DNA of 64,000 nucleotides from Clostridia bacterium (GTDB lineage Bacteria; Bacillota; Clostridia; Oscillospirales; Acutalibacteraceae): NCBI GenBank assembly GCA_017549285.1, contig JAFYVE010000030.1, positions 117,394 to 181,393 of the forward strand, read 5' to 3'. Shown piece by piece: positions 55,562 to 62,422 of this stretch (position 1 is its first letter; each line of letters starts with the position of its first letter). The notes under the pieces were generated by a model. It saw only the letters and a program-made list of their open reading frames with translations, ran no database searches and was not told where the DNA came from. The position numbers and the translations under genes were made by a program.

Positions 55562-55612
55562 GTTGTGCAAAATTTTCGCAGTGTTGTGCAAAATCTTATA
55601 GGTGTTGTGCAA
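55562..55612. repeat. Three GTTGTGCAA direct repeats at a 21-bp period
   Basis: Exact copies of GTTGTGCAA start at 55562, 55583 and 55604. The first two extend to GTTGTGCAAAATYTT. The period is two DNA turns. They lie between the sulfatase stop and the hairpin element; the remainder of the 470-bp gap up to 55746 shows no ORF. Confidence 0.8.
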
Positions 55613-55746
55613 TCAAAGTATCAAATGGTGACTGCTTAATTTCTTATTTTTATTCAAGCTTTACAAAAAACTCTTCGCTCACAAAAACGGTACACCCTTA
55701 ATTAAAATATACAGTTGTACCTTTTATTATCTGCAATCGAATAAAA

Positions 55747-57063
55747 TCAAAAGCTTCTTACTTTCAAGGGCTTGAAAAATATCGGTTTTTTCTCACCGGC
55801 ATTAACCATTTCTCTTGCAAGCAACCCTCTCATTTTTCGCAGAGTATCAAGGTAATTTTTATTATTTACAAGGTTATGTTTTTCGGCAGGATCGTTTTTC
55901 AGGTCATATAAAAAATCATCATAATAAACCAGTGCGCTGTGTTTCGTATTTCCCGATCCGAGTGCTCTGGCAGAATACTTCCAATCCTTTGTGCGTACTG
56001 CCCTGCCGACCTGTGATTCGCTGATTTGAACAAAAACACAATCTCTTTCGGGAACATCCTTCCTGTTAACCGGGAGAATGTTTCCGGAATAAGTTTCCGG
56101 CACCTCAATTTCTGCAAGACTCAGTAGTGTAGGCGGAATGTCGATAAGACTGGCAAGACAATTCATAACCTCGTCTTTATCTACTGCTCCGCCACCAAAT
56201 ACAAGAGGCGTATGTATACTCGAATCGTGACAGCTGCGTTTGTATTCGTCATTTCGCGTTTTAAAATGACACCCGTGGTCACTTGTGTAAACTATAACCG
56301 TATTATCATACAATCCTTTATCCTTCAGGGCTTTAACAAGTCTTCCGACATTTTCATCAAGGGAATGAATAGCGGCAAGATAATCGGGATACTCTTCTTT
56401 GTAATTTCCCTTAAGAAATGTTAAATCCTCCGGCAAAGGATATTCACGGAAATCATCAACTTTATCTGTTGGCCCTTCAAAATGACCCCTGTCATTCTGG
56501 TGGTGTGGTTCAAGCTGCGAAACAAACATAAAAAAAGGCTTTTCGTCGTTATGGTTATTTACATATTCAACCGCAAAGTCATTTATACAATCTGCTCTGT
56601 AACCCTTAAAGTCAATCTGATTGCCGTTACCGTCAAAAACATATCCGTCATAACCGTGCGAGGTAAACTCCAGAACATCTGCTGCACGCCAATATTTATA
56701 ACCGCCTTGTCTTTGAGTCGGAACAGCTGTTTTTTCGCAATGAACACCGATACCTGCATAACGGTCTGAAGCAAGATGCCATTTTCCGATATACGCTGTA
56801 TCATATCCGTTTTCATTAAAATAATCAGCTAAAGTTTTCGTATCTTCTTTCAAAGCAATCCCGTTCCAATAGCAACGGTTTTCAGTTGCGTACTGACCTG
56901 TTTGCAAACAGGCACGGGCAGGTCCGCAGACAGGCTGGCAAGTATAAGAATTATCAAACAGCACGCCTTCTTCGCCCAATCCCCAGACATTTGGCATAAG
57001 ACTGCTGTTCAGCGTGTCCCAGCGCTGTTGATCGGAAAAATAAAAAATAATATTAGGCTTCAT
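55747..57063 (-). CDS. Sulfatase (S1 family, Cys-type)
   Basis: This 438-residue alkaline-phosphatase-fold sulfatase has the maturation motif CGPARA (Cys46, Pro48, Arg50), where Cys becomes formylglycine through an anaerobic maturase, followed by LQTGQY. Metal ligands lie in FSDQQRW and VYTSDHGCHF. No signal peptide is seen, so it may act on imported sugars. Its place just after GH20 suggests removal of sulfate from N-acetylhexosamine; that substrate is inferred. A strong AAGGAGGAAAAT site precedes the ATG. No maturase gene is in the window. Confidence 0.9.
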   Translation of the reverse strand: MKPNIIFYFSDQQRWDTLNSSLMPNVWGLGEEGVLFDNSYTCQPVCGPARACLQTGQYATENRCYWNGIALKEDTKTLADYFNENGYDTAYIGKWHLASDRYAGIGVHCEKTAVPTQRQGGYKYWRAADVLEFTSHGYDGYVFDGNGNQIDFKGYRADCINDFAVEYVNNHNDEKPFFMFVSQLEPHHQNDRGHFEGPTDKVDDFREYPLPEDLTFLKGNYKEEYPDYLAAIHSLDENVGRLVKALKDKGLYDNTVIVYTSDHGCHFKTRNDEYKRSCHDSSIHTPLVFGGGAVDKDEVMNCLASLIDIPPTLLSLAEIEVPETYSGNILPVNRKDVPERDCVFVQISESQVGRAVRTKDWKYSARALGSGNTKHSALVYYDDFLYDLKNDPAEKHNLVNNKNYLDTLRKMRGLLAREMVNAGEKKPIFFKPLKVRSF

Positions 57064-57175
57064 TATTTTCCTCCTTAATGCTTATAAATATTTCCGTGTA
57101 TCCTTCAGACGTATTACTGTAAATACTGTAACACAAATATATCAGCAGTTCAATAAAAAAGCAAACGCTAAACTC

Positions 57176-58735
57176 TTATTTATCGTAATTTTCGCTGAGT
57201 TTCTTTACTTTCTTGTTATCAAAATGTATATGAATACGTTCCCAATGAAAAACACGCCTTTTGAACCAAATAGAAGAAAAATGTTTATAAATAAATGATG
57301 GATTCGCCTTATTCAAAGGTGCGTATCTCACTTCGTAAGCATCCAACAGTTTGCAATAATCTTTTATCTTATCCATAAAATTCGATGAATTCTTTGGTGA
57401 CCAGGCATTTTCAGCAATTGCTCCAAGTCTTGGGAAGGTCATAAATTCAAGTTTCTTCATATCAGGTACATATTCTGTCCACATACAAGCTTCAACGCCG
57501 TAGGTGTCTTCATCTTTTTCGGTCAATGCACCATCACTGTTGCAAACATCCGAGAGGGATGTCCATCCGTAAGGGAAATCAAGATAAAAAGTTTTATTTT
57601 TTGAGTTTATGAGCTTTCTGCCCCGTTCAAGCTCCTTTTTTATCATTTCATCGCTACAATGGGGTTTATATACGGTCCACGCAATTTTGGAAGAAAGGTT
57701 ATCCGTTCCACCTTCTGTATCGTTGCCCCACATAACAGAAGAATAACCTTTTGATGCAAGATAATCGTTAACTTTTGACATAAAGAACATCTGGAGGTCG
57801 TTTTCATCGTGCAGATTGTTTTCTTTTATGGCCTTCCGGCAATGAGGACATATTTTCCAACGTTCTTTGAATGCTTCATCGCCACCAATATGAATTATTT
57901 TATCGGGGAAAAGTTCCATTATTTCGTCAAGAACATCATAAACAAAACCGTAAGTTGACTCTTTACCTGCGCAGAGAATATCTCTTTTGACACCCCAATG
58001 GGTTGCTACTTCAAGACTTCGCTCAAAACAAGAAAGATACGGATAACAGGCGATTGCAGCAACATTGTGACCCGGAACATCAAATTCGGGAATAACCTTG
58101 ATTTTATGTTTGTGGCAGTATTCAACAACTTCTTTTATTTCTTCCTGAGTATAAAAACCGCCGTGAGATTTTCTGTTGAAATTTGTGTGACTGCGCACCG
58201 AGCCTTTTTCTGTCAGTAAAGGATATTTTTTGATTTCTATTCTCCAACCCTGATCCTCAGTCAGATGCCAATGCAGTATGTTTATTTTATGTAATGCAAT
58301 AAGCTCTATGATTCGTTTTATATCATTGACAGAATAAAAATATCTTCCGCAGTCAAGCATATATCCTCTGTAAGCGAAGCGAGGGAAATCAAAAATTTCA
58401 GTGTAAGGAATATTCCCTCCTGATTGCAGAAGCATTTGTTTGAGAGTCTGTATTCCGTAAAAAAGTCCGTTTTCTGTTTTTGATACAATATTAACTTTAT
58501 TGTTTTCGCATTTCAGGGAATAACCTTCATCATATCTGAAGTTGTCATCAATGATTAAAGAAATTAAACAGTCACCGTTTGATGCTTTGATTTCTTTGTG
58601 CAATACTTTTTTTACGAAAACAATCAAATCATCAGAAAAATCAAATGCGGAAACGGTTGTATTGTCAGTTAAAACAAAACCGGTTACAGATTTATCGGTA
58701 AATATTTTTACAGGCTGAGGAATAAGTTTGAACAT
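57176..58735 (-). CDS. GH20 beta-N-acetylhexosaminidase
   Basis: This 519-residue enzyme has the GH20 N-terminal beta domain (1-110), then FAYRGYMLDCGRYFYS, HWHLTEDQGWRIEI, and the catalytic pair Asp-Glu in HIGGDEAFKERW near residues 280-290; the Asp helps the substrate acetamido group act. No signal peptide is seen. The C-terminus is basic. It releases terminal GlcNAc or GalNAc. The sulfatase gene lies 112 bp downstream, probably in the same transcript. Confidence 0.93.
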   Translation of the reverse strand: MFKLIPQPVKIFTDKSVTGFVLTDNTTVSAFDFSDDLIVFVKKVLHKEIKASNGDCLISLIIDDNFRYDEGYSLKCENNKVNIVSKTENGLFYGIQTLKQMLLQSGGNIPYTEIFDFPRFAYRGYMLDCGRYFYSVNDIKRIIELIALHKINILHWHLTEDQGWRIEIKKYPLLTEKGSVRSHTNFNRKSHGGFYTQEEIKEVVEYCHKHKIKVIPEFDVPGHNVAAIACYPYLSCFERSLEVATHWGVKRDILCAGKESTYGFVYDVLDEIMELFPDKIIHIGGDEAFKERWKICPHCRKAIKENNLHDENDLQMFFMSKVNDYLASKGYSSVMWGNDTEGGTDNLSSKIAWTVYKPHCSDEMIKKELERGRKLINSKNKTFYLDFPYGWTSLSDVCNSDGALTEKDEDTYGVEACMWTEYVPDMKKLEFMTFPRLGAIAENAWSPKNSSNFMDKIKDYCKLLDAYEVRYAPLNKANPSFIYKHFSSIWFKRRVFHWERIHIHFDNKKVKKLSENYDK

Positions 58736-58795
58736 AAGATAAGCCTCCGATTAAATAAACGATATATTTGACAAATTGAAAAATTAATTATTTTG

Positions 58796-58840
58796 TTAAC
58801 TCGCAGTTAAAATTGACAGCTGGCGATTTTCGTCTACCAT
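58796..58840 (-). CDS. Possible 14-residue leader ORF upstream of GH20
   Basis: An ATG with AGAGGTGAC upstream opens a 14-codon frame (MVDENRQLSILTAS) between the predicted promoter and the GH20 gene. It may be a leader peptide or the remnant of a lost regulator. No function can be claimed. Confidence 0.3.
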   Translation of the reverse strand: MVDENRQLSILTAS

Positions 58841-58871
58841 AATGTCACCTCTTCTTTGATTCTTAATATGG

Positions 58872-58900
58872 ATGATAGCACAAAATATTATCAAAAACAA
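58872..58900 (-). promoter_or_regulatory. Probable SigA promoter of the GH20-sulfatase unit
   Basis: TTGTTT, 17 bp and TATCAT, about 136 bp before the GH20 start. The weak -35 would suit a promoter that needs an activator, and the repeat array begins 50 bp upstream. Confidence 0.55.
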
Positions 58901-58950
58901 GTTGAATTAAAAAATTGTTGTCTATATAGAATCGTTATATTAAAGGCTAC

Positions 58951-59038
58951 ATGATTACGTTATAAAACCAACGATTACCCCATAAGTTCAACGATTACCC
59001 CATAAGTTCAACGATTACTGCAAAAATCCAACGATTAC
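58951..59038. repeat. Five tandem repeats at a 20-bp period upstream of GH20
   Basis: ACGATTAC starts at 58971, 58991, 59011 and 59031, each preceded by CA or CCA; ATGATTAC at 58951 is a one-mismatch fifth copy in phase. Two units, CAACGATTACCCCATAAGTT, are identical over all 20 bp. Read toward GH20 the core is GTAATCGTTG. The repeat period is not a multiple of three, so it is not coding. The remaining DNA of the 476-bp gap shows only the promoter, the short ORF and two terminators. Confidence 0.85.
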
Positions 59039-59053
59039 ATTTTCAATTAGATG

Positions 59054-59093
59054 AAAAAAGCCTCTTGGGAAGTGATTCTCCGGAGGCTTTTTT
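59054..59093. terminator. Terminator-like hairpin beside the repeat array
   Basis: AAAAAAGCCTC pairs with GAGGCTTTTTT across an 18-nt loop. No obvious gene ends here, which hints at a lost gene or a small RNA. Confidence 0.65.
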
Positions 59094-59171
59094 ATGTCAT
59101 ACACAAGTTTTTAGGCAATTTTGCTATGTCGATAAACACACGAATTGCTTATCCAAGAAAAATGCACAAAA

Positions 59172-59211
59172 AAATAAGTCAGTCAATTGTATCAAAATCG
59201 ACTGACTTATT
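59172..59211 (-). terminator. Terminator of the four-tRNA operon
   Basis: AAATAAGTCAGTC pairs with GACTGACTTATTT, directly after the tRNA-Gln CCA. Confidence 0.85.
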
Positions 59212-59286
59212 TGGCTGAGGAGGCGGGATTCGAACCCACGAATGCAGCAGTCAAAGTGCTGTGTCTTACCGCTTGACGACTCCTCA
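59212..59286 (-). tRNA. tRNA-Gln (anticodon TTG)
   Basis: Acceptor stem TGAGGAG, anticodon stem CAGCA/TGCTG with the TTG loop, T loop GGTTCGAATCC, encoded CCA. Last gene of the tRNA operon. Confidence 0.93.
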
Positions 59287-59343
59287 ATTTAATTTTAGAT
59301 ATAAAAAAAGCAAATCAACTAAGTGATTTGCGGCTTTTTTAAG

Positions 59344-59421
59344 TGGGGTGGATAGACGGATTCGAACCGTCGACCTCCAGGGCCACAACCTGGCGCTCTA
59401 ACCAACTGAGCTATACCCACC
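59344..59421 (-). tRNA. tRNA-His (anticodon GTG)
   Basis: Acceptor GTGGGTA/TATCCAC with an encoded extra G at -1 opposite C73, the mark of tRNA-His. Anticodon GTG, CCA encoded. Confidence 0.94.
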
Positions 59422-59426
59422 ATAAG

Positions 59427-59503
59427 TGGCGCGCTGAAAGGGACTCGAACCCCTGACCTACTGCTTAGAAGGCAGTTGCTCTATCCAGCTGAGCTATCAG
59501 CGC
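59427..59503 (-). tRNA. tRNA-Arg (anticodon TCT)
   Basis: Acceptor GCGCTGA/TCAGCGC, anticodon stem ACTGC/GCAGT with TCT, CCA encoded. It reads AGA and AGG. Confidence 0.94.
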
Positions 59504-59506
59504 ACA

Positions 59507-59580
59507 TGGAGCGGGTGATGGGAATCGAACCCACACGACCAGCTTGGAAGGCTGGGATTCTACCATTGAACTACACCCGC
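59507..59580 (-). tRNA. tRNA-Gly (anticodon TCC)
   Basis: Acceptor GCGGGTG/CACCCGC, anticodon stem CCAGC/GCTGG with TCC, CCA encoded. First gene of the tRNA operon. Confidence 0.94.
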
Positions 59581-59586
59581 AACTCA

Positions 59587-59621
59587 ATGACGGGTGTTAT
59601 TTTAACATATAACACCGTCAT
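59587..59621. promoter_or_regulatory. Long inverted repeat across the tRNA operon -10
   Basis: ATGACGGGTGTTAT and ATAACACCGTCAT face each other across 8 bp, differing by one base. The centre covers the -10 box. It could be an operator or an RNA 5' hairpin. Confidence 0.65.
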
Positions 59622-59628
59622 TTGTCAA
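59599..59628 (-). promoter_or_regulatory. Promoter of the tRNA Gly-Arg-His-Gln operon
   Basis: TTGACA, 18 bp and TAAAAT, 18 bp before the tRNA-Gly 5' end. Confidence 0.8.
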
Positions 59629-59826
59629 TAGTAATTTTAAATTTTTTCATATTTTTTTAATACATTTATATACGCAAATAAACAGTAAAGAATCTTAAAC
59701 ATAAAATTCACCTCTGATTTGTGATTTAATTAGTATAGCACAAATTTATCAAAAATATATTTACATTTTAAATTTATAAATATAAAAAACAGTACAGACT
59801 GAAGTCTGCACTGCAAATTTGACATA

Positions 59827-60015
59827 TCATAAATCTTTATTGCATCCCTGACAGGAGGAGCAATTTCCGCCGCAGGCTGAAATACCGTTCTTACCGCAGT
59901 TTTCTGCATCGGGACAGCCGATGCACTTTTTGCCGCTTTTCTTCGCTTTATATATATACAAAGCCGCAAGAACAACTATAACAGCAACAATTATTATAAC
60001 AATAATGTCTTCCAT
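59827..60015 (-). CDS. FeoB-associated Cys-rich membrane protein
   Basis: This 62-residue protein has one N-terminal membrane helix (IIVIIIVAVIVVLAALYIY) and a tail with seven Cys (CIGC, NCG, ACGGNCSSCQGC). It matches the small protein family found next to feoB in Firmicutes. It may help move ferrous iron at the membrane. It follows feoB by 15 bp. Confidence 0.88.
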   Translation of the reverse strand: MEDIIVIIIVAVIVVLAALYIYKAKKSGKKCIGCPDAENCGKNGISACGGNCSSCQGCNKDL

Positions 60016-60030
60016 AAAATCACCCCGTGA

Positions 60031-62043
60031 TTATTTTGTTACAGCTTCCTTTTTCTTTGCCTTGAGTTTATTTTCAGCTTTGACTTTTTCATTTGCTCTG
60101 ATACAAAGATCAACAATGATTGCTACAAACACAAAAATTGCAATAAGACCGGGAATGAAGGCTGCACCGAGTTGACCGGTTGTGATGATAGTACCTATCT
60201 GATATACAAGGTAACCAACTGTAAAGCCTGTACCCATCTGAAGAGCAATACCACCCCAGAGCCACTTTGCACTCTTCATTTCACTTCTCATAGCACCGAT
60301 TGCAGCGAAACAAGGAGGCGTAAAAAGATTGAACATAAGATAAGCAAGAGCGGCAACTTTTGAAATAGCCATAATACCTGCAACTTCTGCACCTGTTCCT
60401 TCAAGCATTGCAAGTTCTTCGGTATCAATAAGATTTTCAAGTCCTACAAAGCAGACTGCAAGTGTACCGACAACATTTTCTTTTGCTATAAAGCCTGTAA
60501 TAGCTGCAGCAGCAAGCTGCCATGAAAGAACGCCGACGACAGGAATAAGAATATACGCAAAAGGTCCTGCAATTGATGCAAGAATTGAAGTATCAGCACT
60601 TTCTGCGACCTGAAGACTCCAATCAAATGACTGCATAATCTGAACAACAGTATTACAGAGAAGAATAATTGTAGCGGCTTTTACTATGTAAGACCAGCCT
60701 CTCTGACACATTGAGAAAAATGCTCTCTTGAGAGAAGGTACTTTATATTCCGGCAATTCAATAATAAAGAAAGATTTCTTTTTTCTGTTACCTGTAATAG
60801 CATTAACAAGAACAGCACCTATGAGAATAATAAGAATACCGCAGAAATACATAAGAGGTCCTACCCATGTAGCATCCTCAAAGAATGCACCTGCAAAGAG
60901 TGAAATAACGGGAAGCTTTGCACCGCAGGGCATAAAAGGAGCAAGCATTGCTGTTGCTCTGCGTTCACGTTCATTACGGATTGTACGGCAAGCCATAACA
61001 CCGGGAATCGCACAACCTGTACCGATTACAAAAGGAATAACTGATTTGCCGCTGAGACCTACCTTTTTAAAGATAGGGTCAAGAACAACAGATGCTCTTG
61101 CCATATATCCGCAATCCTCAAGAAGAGCTATAAGGAAATACATAACCATAACAAGCGGAAGGAAGCCGATAACAGCTATTGCACCACCAATTACACCATC
61201 CACAAGAAGAGCAGAAACAATAGGACTTGCATTTTCAAGAAGACCTGCGATTGACTCCTGACCCTTTTCAAGAAGTGCAACAAGTGCATCTGCAATCCAC
61301 ACACCGGGACCTGCCTGTGAAATCCAGAAAACAAGAAACATTACAACAGCAAAAATCGGAATACCAACCCATTTATTAGTCAACACATCGTCAATTTTAT
61401 CCTGACTGTTTCTGATATTTGTGAAGAATTTTCTTTTTTCAACATGTTTGACAATACCGTTTACAAAATGATATCTGCCTGAATCAGCCTTTCGTGCTGA
61501 TTTTTTATCGTGTATATGTACATTATTATCTGTATAAGGCGGAAACTGTGCTGAGCCGACAGAAGAATAAGCAGCATCAACAAGAGCTTTAAGACCGTCT
61601 GATGATGTTGAAACAGTTTCAACAACAGGACAACCGAGTTTTGATGAAAGCAACTCAACATTGATAACTGTCTGCTTTTTTCTGTTAATATCAGTCTTAT
61701 TAAGAGCAACAACAACAGGTATTCCGAGTTCAAGAAGCTGGGTTGTAAAGAAAAGGCTTCTGCTGAGATTTGTTGAATCAACAATATTGATAATCACATC
61801 AGGTTTTTCATTTATTATGTAGTCTCTTGTCACACATTCCTCTGAAGTAAAAGGTGAAATCGAGTATGTTCCGGGAAGATCGACAACTGTCACATTATCA
61901 ATCCCGAAATTTCTTTTCAGTGAATGTTCTTTTTTATCAACGGTAACACCCGCCCAATTACCGACTTTTTCATTTTTGCCGGTCAGCGAATTAAACATTG
62001 TTGTTTTTCCGCTGTTAGGATTGCCCGCAAGTGCAAATCTCAA
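60031..62043 (-). CDS. feoB: Ferrous iron transporter FeoB
   Basis: This 670-residue membrane GTPase has the G1 motif GNPNSGKTTMFNSL at residues 7-20, DLPGTYS (G3), ALNKTDI (G4), then the membrane core with two Gate-like parts (VIPFVIGTGCAIPGVMACRT and FNLFTPPCFAAIGA). It imports Fe2+. The Cys in the first Gate is kept. A short basic tail ends the protein. Confidence 0.96.
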   Translation of the reverse strand: MRFALAGNPNSGKTTMFNSLTGKNEKVGNWAGVTVDKKEHSLKRNFGIDNVTVVDLPGTYSISPFTSEECVTRDYIINEKPDVIINIVDSTNLSRSLFFTTQLLELGIPVVVALNKTDINRKKQTVINVELLSSKLGCPVVETVSTSSDGLKALVDAAYSSVGSAQFPPYTDNNVHIHDKKSARKADSGRYHFVNGIVKHVEKRKFFTNIRNSQDKIDDVLTNKWVGIPIFAVVMFLVFWISQAGPGVWIADALVALLEKGQESIAGLLENASPIVSALLVDGVIGGAIAVIGFLPLVMVMYFLIALLEDCGYMARASVVLDPIFKKVGLSGKSVIPFVIGTGCAIPGVMACRTIRNERERRATAMLAPFMPCGAKLPVISLFAGAFFEDATWVGPLMYFCGILIILIGAVLVNAITGNRKKKSFFIIELPEYKVPSLKRAFFSMCQRGWSYIVKAATIILLCNTVVQIMQSFDWSLQVAESADTSILASIAGPFAYILIPVVGVLSWQLAAAAITGFIAKENVVGTLAVCFVGLENLIDTEELAMLEGTGAEVAGIMAISKVAALAYLMFNLFTPPCFAAIGAMRSEMKSAKWLWGGIALQMGTGFTVGYLVYQIGTIITTGQLGAAFIPGLIAIFVFVAIIVDLCIRANEKVKAENKLKAKKKEAVTK

Positions 62044-62070
62044 ATCAATTCCTCCCGGAAATCTGTAATG

Positions 62071-62084
62071 TTAGCCTTGACTAA
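62071..62084. promoter_or_regulatory. Third iron-type palindrome, between feoA and feoB
   Basis: TTAG-CCTTGA-CTAA has the same arms and 6-bp centre as the two sites at the feoA promoter. It lies in the 60-bp gap, 28 bp before the feoB start. Confidence 0.7.
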
Positions 62085-62103
62085 CTCCAAAGCAAAAAAA
62101 ATA

Positions 62104-62322
62104 TTAACAGACAACAGCAATAGCATCAGCAAGCTGATTATCTATGTTATACCTGCCGTCTTTTATTGCAACGATGAGACTTCCTCGTTTTCTTGAAATA
62201 ACAGTAACAGGTTCTCCGCTGAAACAGCCGAGAGAAAACAGAAACGAATCCATTTCATCATCATTCGTATTTATAACATCAATTATATACTCTTTTCCTG
62301 TCAGAGCATCTCTGAGTGTCAT
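62104..62322 (-). CDS. feoA: Ferrous iron transport protein FeoA
   Basis: This 72-residue SH3-like protein has MTLRDALTGKEYII and RKRGSLIVAIKDGRYNIDNQLADAI, the FeoA core. It partners FeoB. The frame is open to 62334, but GGTGAT precedes the ATG at 62322. Confidence 0.9.
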   Translation of the reverse strand: MTLRDALTGKEYIIDVINTNDDEMDSFLFSLGCFSGEPVTVISRKRGSLIVAIKDGRYNIDNQLADAIAVVC

Positions 62323-62352
62323 AATCATCACCATAATAAATAAATTAATTGG

Positions 62353-62366
62353 TTAGCCTATGCTAA
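62353..62366. promoter_or_regulatory. DtxR-type palindrome at the feo start of transcription
   Basis: TTAG-CCTATG-CTAA, within GTTAGC/GCTAAC, just downstream of the -10. It resembles operators of DtxR/IdeR/MntR-family metal repressors. Confidence 0.75.
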
Positions 62367-62375
62367 CTGCCAATA

Positions 62376-62404
62376 ATATTAGCACAGACTAACCTATTTG
62401 TCAA
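62376..62404 (-). promoter_or_regulatory. SigA promoter of feoAB
   Basis: TTGACA, 17 bp and TAATAT. One metal-type palindrome fills the spacer and another follows the -10. Confidence 0.88.
62379..62392. promoter_or_regulatory. DtxR-type palindrome in the feo promoter spacer
   Basis: TTAG-CACAGA-CTAA lies between -35 and -10. The centre is 26 bp from the downstream site. Confidence 0.75.
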
Positions 62405-62422
62405 GCAGTATTTTTTACAATT

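Noticed and set aside
58951-59038. CRISPR-like appearance of the tandem repeats
   Set aside because: The period is 20 bp with near-identical spacers and no unique spacer of 30 bp or more, and no cas genes are present.
59730-59975. 81-residue frame overlapping the FeoB-associated gene
   Set aside because: It overlaps a recognised Cys-rich protein in another frame and its 3' half runs through AT-rich non-coding DNA.
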